64,000 bases of DNA from Diphasiastrum complanatum. Its lineage: Eukaryota; Streptophyta; Lycopodiopsida; Lycopodiales; Lycopodiaceae. A program made the position numbers and the translations under genes. Numbering within the stretch: the stretch's first letter is position 1; each line of letters starts with the position of its first letter. Location: the NCBI GenBank assembly GCA_029204225.1, contig CM055113.1, forward strand, positions 20,047,798-20,111,797. Direction: 5' to 3'. Of this stretch, positions 51,011-62,879 are shown in pieces. A model generated the notes under the pieces. That model was not told the DNA's origin. It was given only the letters and a program-made list of their open reading frames with translations, and made no database searches.

Positions 51011-53330
51011 TCAGCATGATGCTTGATCCTGGGAAGCGCTTTTGCTTGATCCTGGGAAGCGATTTGTTGTGGAGCAGTATTGAAGGATCACTTGCCCTGA
51101 GAAAACTTTCTCCCGAATGAAATGATACTGGATTTCTATGTGCTTGGATTTGCCATAAAATTTGGGATTCAGTGACAGTGAAATACAGCTCAAGTTGTCA
51201 CATAGAATGGTGGTAGCATTGAACTGAGTGTGATGTAAGTCGTGAAGTCACAACCTGATCCATACAACTTCTTTTGAAGTCTGACATGCTGCGATTTACT
51301 CTGCCTCGGTCAAAGAAAGCGCAACTGATTTCTGCTTCCTTGAGTTCCACGAAATCGGTCCCCCTGCGAGATAAAAACAGAACTCGAAGGTTGATTTTCT
51401 GGTAGAGATTGTTCCTCCCCAATCTGAGTCGGATAGCCTCGCAACATGAGTGGGTCGATTGCATTTCCATCATAACACAAAATGTGATCTAAACTTCTCT
51501 AAATATATCTCATCACTTTCTTTAATGCTTTCCAATGAGAGATCCTAGGATTAGACATGAATTGACTTAACGTGCTAACAATGTATGCTAAATCTGGTAT
51601 GGTACACAACATTGCATACATCAAAGATCATATTAGTGAATGATAAGGGTACTTCGCTATTTTGAGTACTTCACTATCAGAATCAGCACAAGTAGGTTTA
51701 GTCAATACTATACTTGGATCCATCGGAGTATCAATTGGTTTGCAATCAGACATATAAAGTTTTTCCAAATTGCCTTTTAGATATGCATGTTGGCTAAGAT
51801 AGATCTTCTTCTGAAGCCTATTTCTAGTAATATGAATTCCTAGCAAAGAATAGACAGCTCCTAAATCAGTCATGTAAAATTCCTTTGACAGATCACTCTT
51901 AGTTGTGTGCAAAAGAGAAGTGTCGTTAGACAAAATAAATGCATCATCTACGTAAAGAGCTATGTGAACTGAATTGGTGCCTATATGCTTCGAATAAACA
52001 TTACAGTCAGTTGAATTGTTTGCAAATCCCAATTGAATGAGATGAGAGTTGATTCTAACGAACCATGCTCTTGCGGCCTGTTTTAGACCATAGATTGCTT
52101 TGTGCAGCTTGCACACTTTGTGCTCTTGGCCTTTGACGTTGAATCATTTTGATTGGAAGGTATATAGCTCCTCTTCGACGTCGCCATTGAGAAATGATGT
52201 CTTGACATCCATTTGGTGCATTGCAATGTCTTCTGCGGCTACTAGCCCAATCAGAGTCCTGATTGACTGCATCTTGATGACAGGACTAAAAAATTCTTGA
52301 TAATCCACTCCTTGGACTTGAGTGAATCCTTTAGCCACTAGCTGTGCTTTCCATTTAACAATGGAACCATTAGAGTTGACCTTCTTCTTGAAGATCCACT
52401 TGTTGTCGATAACTCTCTTGTGAGTGGGGATTCGGCTAGTGTCCAGGTATGATTCGTCAAAAGTGAGTTGTACTCGCTTTCCATAGCTTCTTGCCACTTC
52501 ACAGCATCCTTGGAGTTAATTGTTTTGGCTAGGCTCTCTGGTTCATCTTATGAAGTCTAGAATGATTGAGGTGTATACCTCTCAGGAACTGTACGAGTCC
52601 ATGGGGATCTGCGGACGTTTAATTGACCAGGATGCAATGATGCTTCTTCTTGAATTTCTCCAGATCTACTCGAGCTAGCTTGGTCTGGTCTGATGACAGG
52701 TACTGTCGACTGCTCGGCTTCTATAGCTCTAGCTGTAGGTTTTGTTGAAGGAACATCAATGTTGGAAGAATCCATGCTACGTAAAATAGGATGAAATGAC
52801 ATAGCATCATTTATCGATGGTTGTCTGAGATCATAGTATGTATGTTCTTGAAATATTACATCCCTAGAGACAAATACTACATTGGTGGATCATCCCATAA
52901 ACTTTATAAGCTTTATGTTCATCGGGATAGTTATTTGTCCTATGATCCAGCTTCTTCCTAAGCTATTTAGAAATGTGAACAAAACATATACAACCAAAGA
53001 TTTTTAAATGCCTGACACTAGGCTTGTGCCCATGCCACGAGGAGTTTTTTTGTTGACGGCCTTGGTGCTGGATCTGTTTTGCACGTAACAAGTTTTGGCA
53101 GTAGCTTTTGCCCAGAACTTTGTAGGTAGGTATGCTTGATGTAGCATGGATCTGGTTGAGTTGAGAAGAGTTCGATTCTTCCTTTCTGCAATCCCATTTT
53201 GTTGAGGTGAATAGGAAGTGGTGAACTGTCTTCTAATACCATGTTCAGCCATGTAGTCAGACATCTCGTTAGAGAGGCATTCATCGCCACCATCAATTCG
53301 GAGTGCCTTCACTTTTGTAGGCGTTTGTGT
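51011..53330 (-). pseudogene. Copia pol remnant (integrase, RT, RNase H)
   Basis: In minus order: integrase end ALRIDGGDECLS, SPQQNGIAERKNRTLLNSTR (53312-53004); Ser/Pro-rich linker (52802-52557); RT start KWIFKKKVNSNGSIVKWKA, QMDVKTSFLNGD (52497-52144); RT centre CKLHKAIYGLKQAARAW, ALYVDDAFI with YVDD intact (52116-51628); RNase H pieces (51560-51198) and SKHIEIQYHFIREKV (51193-51011). Stops and frameshifts lie between the blocks. It collides with a plus-strand Copia piece near 53330. Confidence 0.85.
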
Positions 53331-53339
53331 CTCAGCAAT

Positions 53340-53910
53340 GGCCTAGAATCTCAAGAAGCTCGATGAGGTCGAACAAGGATACCTCGTCAGGTATTACAAC
53401 CATTCGTCATATACTACAGAATCTACATGCCAGAGTCGAATCAAGTGAAGATCTTTCGAAGCAGAATACGTCGTAGCCATGAAGATGGCCAACAAAATCA
53501 CATGGCTCAAATAGTTCCTCGATGGACTAGGCGAAACCACCAGAGAGCCTCTTTTCTTGCAGATGGACAATACTTCTGCCATACACTTGATAAAGAATCT
53601 CATGTTTCATTCAAGAACAAAACATATTGCAATCAAATATCATTTGAAAAGGGACCTATTCGCAAGAAACGAATTGAAGTCCATCTTCATCGGAATGAAG
53701 CAGATGATAACAGACATCTTTACCAAACCCTTAGACAAAGGATTGTTCGAGAGGCAGAGGAAGAGTTTGGGAATCGTAAAGTTACCACGCTTTGAGAGGG
53801 AGCTGAAGAAACAAAATGTTTCAAGCCATAGAGTGTTGCTAGCTTTCGAATTTGAGCCTGCGGATATACAAGGGAGCTGCCCACAGGCGAAGGCCAGATG
53901 TTTGAACTGA
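53340..53910 (+). pseudogene. Copia RNase H C-terminus (plus strand)
   Basis: About 53458-53550 reads AEYVVAMKMANKITWL. Then QMDNTSAIHLIKNLMFHSR, KHIAIKYHLKRD, and MITDIFTKPLDKGLFER in one frame, ending in a stop at 53910. The catalytic D (MDNTSA) is present. It is the tail of an element whose LTR follows at about 54123. Confidence 0.8.
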
Positions 53911-54122
53911 AGGACACTCAAAGGCGAAGGCCAGATGTTCGACGACTGAAAGACACTCGAAGGTCAAATGTTCGAAGACCAAAGGAGCTCAAAAGTGAAG
54001 CCGAATGTCGAACGAGGCACGAAGGCGAAGAAGACTTGAAGACTGAAAGGTGGTGGATCTTCACGCTCCAAGTACAAAGAAAATCAAGAAAATACTAGGA
54101 GGACGTCCTCCTCTACGGATTA
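53911..54122. repeat. Short repeats between RNase H and LTR; 16-bp palindrome
   Basis: Diverged repeats of ggcgaaggccagatgtt- and gacactcgaagg-type motifs. A perfect palindrome aggaggacgtcctcct lies at 54097-54112. Confidence 0.55.
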
Positions 54123-54654
54123 TGTTGAAGGCAATCTAAATACCATTGGACCCTGCTTAATGAGCCATTCTTGTAATCTCAGATTAGATTAAACTCTTTC
54201 ACTCTCTCCATCTATATAATCAAATTGAAGATGAGAGAATTGATTGAACATCAAGTTGGATTGTCAGTTGGTTGAGTCTCAACCTGAGCTAGGCATAGTG
54301 TTGCTGAGCCGACGTCCAAGAAGTCTACTAGTAAGTGAGACGATCTAATATTATTTGTGAGAGGCATAGTATCTATCGCATCGACGTGTTGTGTGGGTTT
54401 GTCACAACAACACTCTTAAGAAAGAGGACCATTGATAATATAGTAGCTATAATGCACATGTTGAATAATCTTGAATGCTTTGATGTATGATTGTTGGTTG
54501 TTCATAATCAATTGCTCATTCTTCATTCCGCATACCGGTTCATCTTGTTGAATGCTTAAACAATTAAACGTAGGTCAACAATGTCTGTCTACACTCTATT
54601 TGTTCTAGCAGGCAGTAGCCGGTAGACAGAATCAAATTCCATCTGGGTCTCTCA
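54123..54654 (+). repeat. Probable Copia LTR (plus strand)
   Basis: Bounded by TGTTGAAGG and GTCTCTCA, preceded by RNase H sequence and followed within five bases by a PBS. No second copy is in the window, so the edges are inferred. Confidence 0.55.
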
Positions 54655-54658
54655 ATAG

Positions 54659-54670
54659 TGGTATCAGAGC
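54659..54670 (+). promoter_or_regulatory. Primer-binding site of plus-strand Copia
   Basis: tggtatcagagc, a perfect initiator-tRNA-Met complement match. Confidence 0.8.
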
Positions 54671-55361
54671 GACTGAAATTCGTGTCGCATCGAGCCGTTC
54701 TATTCTCAAAAAGAATTTCAACAGTCAATATCTAATTCATAGGCGGTTGTGAATATTTGACCTGATTGACCTCAAAAATGGACTCTCGTCTCAAAATATA
54801 AAATTTGTAGTTTCCCATATAAATCGTTGAAGCATCAATTTCAAATAGTGAAAATATGTTCCAAAGTTGAACCAAGGATTTGATATTTAGATTGTTCCAA
54901 ATAACCATTGATGAACAATCATTGTTGACATTACTCAATAAAAGATTCTCCGATTTAGTATCCACTCAGCAATGCAAACTTCTCCAAAGAAACTAATACA
55001 AATTGCTGGCATATTTTAAAGTCAGTTTCCGATAGAGTTTTGGTTGACTGAGAGAACATTCCCAATCATTATTCATGTCCATATATTCAGGATAAGTGTG
55101 TGAACTAGATATTGGCAATTGAGTTCTAGAGAATCCATAGGAATAGGGATCTATGAGGCATTGAACAATAATCCAAAGTATTGATACAAGTTGTATTTAA
55201 ATGTGATAATGAAATCTCTTCATTGCGGACAATATCCTTGTTGAATACCTCACACTCCATTAGTGAGACTCAAAAGGATGTTCAATAAGAAGTTGGATCT
55301 TGTTTGGAACGTTAGGTTGCTCCAATTGCCAATGACGAACAATTGATTCTTGTATTTCCTC
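54671..55361. other. Leader-like sequence after the PBS, no ORF
   Basis: AT-rich. No gag frame is recognised in the plus strand. Confidence 0.4.
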
Positions 55362-56944
55362 TTAATCAAGAGTTAAATCGTCCAATTGGCAATTGACTAT
55401 ATCTGAAATTTGCACTTCCAACTTATCAACATGTGCTTTGGCAACATCATTCTCTTGATCAAATTCTGCATCCAGAAATAAATCTTGATCCTTATTGTCT
55501 TGGTTAAGACTTGCAATATCCGTGAATGCTCTTTGATCTGAGTCCAAATTTTCTCTATCTGTCCTTGCATCTTGATCTGAATCTAGACTTTGGCCTACAT
55601 CTTGATTTTCACCATCTATCATCACATCTTGAACCGACTCTTGAATTGGAATTTTGTTGTATGCAACTGTATCTAGATCTAGGACTTGACTTTCATCATC
55701 GCTTTGCTCATCTGACTCATTGACATTGTTTTGCTCATCCACATATCACTTTACTCATCAGACTAATTGCTAGGATTATCTTCATCTTCAGAAGTGTCTT
55801 CACTTTCATGTACTTGTTTTGGTTGTCGATCCATTGATGCTTTATTGTGAAGGTTCAATTTCTGTATCTACATCTTCACTTCTTCCAATCATTTAGATTG
55901 TTCTTCCTTCCTTTGAGCTTCCAGTTGAAGCCTGTGTTCTTGTTGCTCGTAGTCTAATGCATATTTCATTATTTCCCTTAATCGAAACCCAAGATGTAGA
56001 GAAGTAGTTTGTAGATAGTTTTCTACAATGCTCTGATATTGAGGTTGTAAGCAATACATATAACATTGTACAAGATATACTTCTACAGAGTTGAATATTG
56101 AACCATATGTTGGAATACTCGATTGTACTCAGCAACTGGTTCAAAGAACACCATTGGATGAAGTTGGATCGATTGAAGACCTATCTACAAACATTTTTGA
56201 AACTTTACCAATTCTCACAAAGAAAGTCATGAACGATGTTCCACCGTGACTGAACATGTCCTTGGAAACTCGATGAAGCAAAGAAAAGCATATCACTGTC
56301 ACCAATACATCCACTATAGTAGAAGTTGTAGTCCAAATCTTCTAGCCAATTGTCTACATTAATGGAGTGAATGCTTCCATCAAAGGTAGGACTAACGTAT
56401 TCAGACAGTCGTTAGTTGTTACAATAAGATTTCCGTTGAGCGGTGACTTTCTACCATTCATTGATATGGTTGGTAGATAAGTGCTCTAGAGCAAGTGCAC
56501 AATCCATCATATCCCGTAACTCCATAAAACTAGAGGCATAAATGGATTTGGAAAGAGTTGGTTGAAGCACATTTTTGATAGGCATTTGAAGGAAATACAC
56601 ATAGTAGTTCAAACATTTTCTATAATCAAATTTTGTCTTCCAAACCAATGCCAAGAATTGTTTTACAGAGCCAGTTTGTTTGAGAGATTCAAATGATTTC
56701 ACATAGAATCTTGTAAAAAATCAATGCAAGCAATTTTGAATTTACTCCAAAGCTTTTTGGTAGGATGTGTTTGAGTATCCCACCATGCTCAAACTTGTCC
56801 TTGAAAGCACAATTATCATCTTCATAATAATAGCGAGGATGAAAGTGGACCTCCAATTTAGTTAACCAGTTTTCAATGTTGACTGAATCTCGTTGTCCAT
56901 CAAAAGCATGGTCATATATCAATAGGACAAGTAAGATCCTTGCA
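55362..56944 (-). pseudogene. Minus-strand gag remnant with acidic open frame
   Basis: About 56922-56690 reads FDGQRDSVNIENWLTKLEVHF, and 56680-56470 reads LKQTGSVKQFLALVW and MDCALALEHL. Both are the usual gag blocks of Gypsy-type elements. A second, more decayed copy of the ENWLxxLE block seems to lie near 56390-56160. At 55742-55362 a 126-codon Asp/Glu-rich frame (DEQNNVNESDEQSDDES) has no recognisable domain. The order suggests partial duplication of a gag inserted inside the plus-strand Copia. Confidence 0.6.
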
Positions 56945-57067
56945 CTCGGTAAGAGGCATGGAAACCTATATAGGTTGGCACATTGTTATTCTGACACTAG
57001 TCAAGCCTTGAAAACCTTTTTTCTTGTCAAATATAAAGAATTACTATGACACCATCGATTAGGACAC

Positions 57068-58880
57068 TTGAATCATACATTTGTTTCATACATGTCTAAA
57101 CGATCCCTAGCACTTGATCTCAACTATCCATCCAACAAAGTAAACCTCCCTGTCTGTCATAGCTACATCCTTGGAAAGCGAACTAGGATTCTCTTTAAAT
57201 TGAGTCATAGGCATGCATCAAAAGATTTGTTAGACGTTGTTCCTTCAAATATATGTGGTCCAATGCAAACTCCATCGTTGCTAGATGCAAAGTATTTTAT
57301 TACCTTTATTGACGAATTTTCAAGAAGAACAGTTGTTTATTTTATTAAGTAGAAATCGGAGGCTTTCAACAAGTTTCGACAATTCAAAGAGCATGCAGAA
57401 AATCAAACTGGTAAAAGAATTAAAGCACTGAGGTCTGACAACAGGGGAGAATATATATCTATCGAATTCAAGGAGTATTGCCTTAACAATGTCACTGAAC
57501 AAAAATACATTACCTCCTATTCGCCTTAGTCAAATGGTCTTGCTGAGAGAAAGAACAGAACCTTAGTCGAATCGACAAAGTGCATGTTATCACATGCGAT
57601 ACTTCCGAAGTCCTTCTTATATTCAAAACATATGTCCTACTACAGATCTCTCAAACAAAACACCATACGAAGTTTGGATAGGTTCCAAACCTTATTTATC
57701 AAACTTACGAGTTTTTAGATGTATCGTTTATGCGCAAATTCCACATGATCTCAGGAAGAAGCTCGACTTCTAGAGTATCAAGTCTATTTTCATCAACGAC
57801 ACTACTTCAGATAAAGCTTATAAGATGTTTGATCCTGTCGGGTCGAAGATATTCACTAGCTAGGATGTCATCTTCATCGAAGATCAGTTTATTGACCTCA
57901 AAGGTAAAGGCAAAGCTCATATAATCGAACTTCCGGACTGTTCTGGAACATTGAACTCTCAAATTCCAAATCTAACTATTCCTATTGAAGGCCCAAGCTT
58001 GTCTACTCCCAATGAACAACTTATCAGTGATGAAGCTGAAGATGATGATGTTGTGGGGCAACTACAACATTACGAAGATCAACATCTAGAAGATCGACAA
58101 GAGTCAGCAACCCACCTAATAGGTATATCGACAAGTTTGAAACTTACCTTGTTCAAGAGCCGACGACTGTCGAAGAGGCACTCAGTCAGCCCAATTCTGA
58201 TCTCTAGGACAATCGTCGAATTACCTGTCAACAGAAATGTAGTTGATTGCAGATGGTTATTCAAAATCAAGTACAAGGTAGATGGAAGTATTGATTGAAG
58301 AAAGGCTCGACTTGTAGCCAGAGGATTCTCTCAAGTACAGAATGTTGACTACATTGAGACCTTCAGTCCAGTGGTTAAACATTCTTCTATCATACTTCTA
58401 TTGTCATTTGTTGCTGCAGGATTTGGAAATACATCAAACGGATGTGTAGACAACATATCTTAATGGAGTTATTGAAGAGGACATTTACATGGTGCAACCT
58501 GAAGGTTACAATATTGAAGGTAAACACAATCATGTGTGTAAACTCCATACAACACTTTATGTCTTGAAGCAATCTACTCGGACATGGTTTCAGAGGATCA
58601 ATACTTTCCTTATTAATCACGGCTACACACCAAGCTATTCAGATTCAGATGTGTACTTTAAGTCAGTGCAACATTCTTTATCATTATCACTTTGTATGTA
58701 GATGACACATTACTTTTCAACAATAGTATCGATCTGATAAAGGAAGCTAAGACAATGCTATCTTCCGAATTCGACATGACTGATCTGGGCGAAGCTCATT
58801 ATTGTCTAGGTATTCAAATCCAAAGAGACAGAAAATAGAAGTTGATCTATATTTCTCGGGAATATTTTTGAGAATATTCT
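57068..58880 (+). pseudogene. Copia integrase-RT remnant (plus strand)
   Basis: 57190-57352 reads FKLSHRHASKDLLDVV, then KYFITFIDEFSRRTVVYFIK. It continues after a stop as KALRSDNRGEYISIEF, ITSYSP, LAERKNRTLVES (to 57580). The integrase end is frame-shifted. RT runs 58200-58880: NVVDCRWLFKIKYKVDGSI, KARLVARGFSQVQNVDYIET, YMVQPEGYNIEGKHNHVCKL, VDD near 58696-58704 in a shifted frame, and LGIQIQRDRK. RT stops short of RNase H. At least ten stops or frameshifts are present. Confidence 0.85.
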
Positions 58881-59280
58881 CCAGCATATTCCTTTCCCCT
58901 CCTATCCTACATGCCCAAGAAAAAAAATTTGTTCTAAATTTTTTTACAGTTTGCTATATTCTTCTGCGAGCACTCCAATGTTTCATGGATTCCATAAATT
59001 TATAGAATTCAATTTTGAAATTTTTTAAACCCCCTCCTAAGTTGCAATTAATCCCTTTTTTCTAAATTGTCGTTAAACTTCCATAACGTTTTAGTTTGAG
59101 CTCCGATTTTAGCGGAGTAAAAATAAAAAGAAGTGGGTGAAGAAGAGCATTTTATAGCCCGTAAAATACCATTATGAATAAATGTCATTCGGTGAATTCA
59201 TTGCATGAATGAATGAAATAATAGACGAATGCTCAGTTATTTATACTAAGCAAAAACGGACATCCAGTAGGACACCTGAT
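58881..59280. other. No gene recognised
   Basis: AT-rich sequence following the truncated RT. Confidence 0.4.
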
Positions 59281-59570
59281 TAGGTCGTAGATCATAATGG
59301 CCAGCAGCTCAGCCTACTGAACCACGTGTACCATTGATGGTTGTTACTAGAGCTCAGAAGCAGAAAGAAGTTCCAGTTGATTTAGCACCTGTTGAATCAG
59401 TGCCATCTATAGGTATACCTACTGCATTAGGGGTGTATCCGAATATCAACTCGAAAAAGAAGAAATACCAAAATATGAGGCAGTGGATTAAATAGTTGCA
59501 AGAAGACGAGGAATTGAAAGCCGCTAGAGCTACAGTCATTCACCTGTGCCACCATCAGATTTACGTAATC
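59281..59570 (+). pseudogene. Possible Gypsy polyprotein linker fragment
   Basis: One frame reads AQPTEPRVPLMVVTRAQKQK, then LAPVESVPSIGIPTALGVYP, KYQNMRQWIK, stop, LQEDEELKAARAT. VVTRAQ-type motifs occur in Gypsy gag-pol linkers, but there is no catalytic domain here. Confidence 0.35.
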
Positions 59571-59859
59571 CACAAAAAGATGCTAATAAGCAGTTATATC
59601 ATCACAAAGAGCCTTTTGTAGGGTGTGTATATTCGATGGTAAGTAGTCCTCCGCCTCTCAAAAGGGCTAGAACACTTGGATAGGTTCCTAACTATGCTTA
59701 GTTGCTAGTTTAGATGCTTTTCTAACTCTACACTAGCACTACCCCACTTTAACTCTACTTTTCCTAACACTAAGCACAAGCATACATCTTGATAGTAGGT
59801 GTAAGAAGGAGAGAAAAGAGAAGAGATGGAGGTTAGCTCATGTGCTCAATATGCGCTTT

Positions 59860-59910
59860 GGCGAAGGTAAACTATATATCATAACATAGTGAGAGGTGCT
59901 AGTGATAGTA

Positions 59911-60008
<98 letters not shown>

Positions 60009-60352
60009 GTTTCCCCCTTCTCTACTCAGCCTTCTCTCTCCATTACTCAGCCTACTCTTCCCCCTCCACCACTTGGGCTAGTCAATTCTCCAATTAGCCT
60101 ATTCTCTCCTCCCTCCATTACTCAACCTAATCCAATTAACTCTTATCGTACAATTGCATGTTTACCAAGAGTTCTTTAACCTTGAAATTTTGGTAAATTC
60201 TTGAAGAAAACATAGAGTTTTCTTTATCTTTGAAGGACAAATTATCATTTATTTGCATGAATTGTGGATTGCAAGACTTTTGGGAAAGGAAAATTTTGAA
60301 ACTCGTTGTTGAAAATATGTACTCATGACCAACTTTTTTTGGTGGTCTTTCC
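59860..60352. repeat. Direct repeat copy 1, with (CT)n
   Basis: About 490 bp starting gcgaaggtaaactata and ending ggtggtctttcc, with (CT)45 at 59913-60002. It recurs at 61389-61907. This may be a pair of LTRs or a segmental repeat. The Leu/Ser and Arg/Glu frames here are microsatellite translations. Confidence 0.8.
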
Positions 60353-60353
60353 A

Positions 60354-61034
60354 AAAATTTTACTTAAAAGTAAGAAAGGTTATTCCATAAACTTTCTTGT
60401 GATTAGACCATTGTTAACCACTTTCCAATCCATATGTCTTGTTTTCATCTTGGTTATAAATCCAATCTTAAGGCCATAGGGAATAGCTTAAGTCTATCTT
60501 GTGGAAAAACTTCATCATAAACCTCACATGATTCCAAATAGATTTTGAGAAATTTGACTGGATCAGATAGCCCATCATACTTTGGTACCTCTAGACGAGG
60601 TGACCTTCTAACAATAACTGATGGCTCATCATAATCTCTTTCAGACATCTTTGCAAATCACTAAAGACAATGAGATTGGATCTAGATTTTTCAATCAATT
60701 CCTATCTTTGATCATATCTATAAAAACTCTATCACTTGACGATAATCAGATTTCTAATTTTTGGAAAAAGAATCTTAATCAAACGATCGACACTTTTAAA
60801 CCAATGAGTTTTTAGAATCAATATCAAATTGTAACAAAATGTTCCAAAAATTTGGTAGTGGCTAGATCAAGTAGATTAGAACTCAAAAATAGGACTGGCA
60901 AAGGTTGACTTAGGGAAGGTTCTTCACTACTATTTAGGATAAAGATCATTTTTTTATTATTTCTAACAAATCTGATAATATTAACATTCGTCAGATTGAC
61001 AATGACTATATTTGGTGCAGATAAGACTAGGGTG
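60354..61034 (-). pseudogene. Gypsy leader and gag start (minus strand, inverted copy)
   Basis: Gag begins at 60648: MSERDYDEPSVIVRR, LEVPKYDGLSDPVKFLKIYL, LKLFPMALR, stop. It is near-identical to 47598-47790 on the other strand (V for I, D for N and G, R for K) and shares the upstream leader to 61034. Confidence 0.85.
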
Positions 61035-61285
61035 AGGTCCAACCTCATGATGACACTTGGCACGCTTCTACATTACTAGCGTTTGTCTAGTTTCACAATG
61101 CTTAGAAAAACAAGCTATTCTAAAGCATGAATTGGCTAATGCAAATACACATGGGAACATGCTCCACACCTGTGTGATTTACATATGACATCAAAATGTA
61201 AAATTATCAAGCTAATTTTTTCATAATTTTCACAAGTGTCAGCTCCCATCTTACGCGCTCTGATGTGGACCATAAGGTTTCATGT

Positions 61286-61388
61286 CCATACAGATGCTTC
61301 CAAGTATGCCTTAGGGAGTGTCCTATTGTAGCCAAGGGAGTATAAAAATGATTAGCTGATCTACTCTGTCAATAGGCAACTAATTTTG

Positions 61389-61390
<2 letters not shown>
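61286..61390 (+). pseudogene. Gypsy RNase H fragment
   Basis: FHVHTDASKYALGSVL, stop, then PREYKND and LIYSVNRQL. This matches the RNase H start (VHTDASxxALGxVL ... PIxYxSRxL) of Gypsy elements. Only this block survives. Confidence 0.6.
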
Positions 61391-61907
<517 letters not shown>

Positions 61908-62314
61908 TAATAAAAATTATATCCAAAAAGTCGGACGAGAAATGTGTGTGTGTGTGTGTGTTTATATCTTGACTCCTCTACGCTCTTGTATTTGTGGATG
62001 ATTTCATAAGATGTGGTTAAATAGCTGATTTGTTATAAGGGTTTTACATACATATAGATTTTTATAAGCTATAGATTTCTTGTTCGGTGGTGGTACTGAC
62101 CCAAAGTTATACCTAATCAGTGTCTCATGCTTTGTGACACTTGGAGTTGAATGACACTATAGGTAACCATATAGATTAAATGACAAGCAACACCAAAAAC
62201 ATAAATGGCATCTAAATGTTGTTGGATATTCTTCTCTTTCCATGTAATCTCTCTCTAGAGTCAAACTTGTTAGAGGGCCCATTTTGAGCCCATATTTTTC
62301 CTAATGTCAGTGAA
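61908..62314. other. No gene recognised
   Basis: AT-rich, with a short (TG)n near the left end. Confidence 0.4.
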
Positions 62315-62876
62315 ATTTTTTTGATTTTAAGTCTACAGGGTCACTTTTGGTCAGCTGTATTTCATAAGCTAGAAACATCACTTAGTTTTAGTTCTATTGA
62401 TTATCCTAAATCAGATGGCCAGACGGAAATAACTAATCAGACTATGGAGGATATGTTGAGGACTTATGTGTCTCATAGACAGTCACAATGGGAGAATTAC
62501 ATTCATTTAATTGAGTTTGCTTACAATAGTAGAAAACATTCTGCTTCAGGTTATAATTTGTTTATGCTTATATACAATTTTCAACCTAGATCTTTGGTAA
62601 ATGTAAAAACAAAATATGTTAAGATCCAGAAAGTTGTGGATTTCTTGCATGATATGCAAGAAATGTTGCAAGTGACACATGATAGTATTTGTAGTGCTCA
62701 TGATAGTATCCATAATGACACATGACATGCAAGAAATGTTGCAAGTGACATGTAATAGTATTCGTAGTGCTCATGATAGAGCTAAGCACTAACCCGATCT
62801 TAAAAGGTCTCTCCGGAGATTTTAAAGTTGATGACTGGGTATATCTTAGAATTTCAAAAGATTGTAAGATTATGCA
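62315..62876 (+). pseudogene. Gypsy integrase core end and C-terminus (plus strand, inverted copy)
   Basis: Reads HFWSAVFHKLETSLSFSSID, then YPKSDGQTEITNQTMEDML, HLIEFAYNSRKHSASGYNL, and DDWVYLRISKDCKI after frame breaks. It is the inverted counterpart of 44440-44998 and keeps a few residues (QWENYI) lost there. It stops abruptly at about 62880 against a minus-strand Copia. Confidence 0.85.
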
Positions 62877-62879
62877 TAG

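Noticed and set aside
53427..53795. 122-codon plus-strand frame (MPESNQVKIF...)
   Set aside because: Out-of-frame shadow of the Copia RNase H read in the neighbouring frame.
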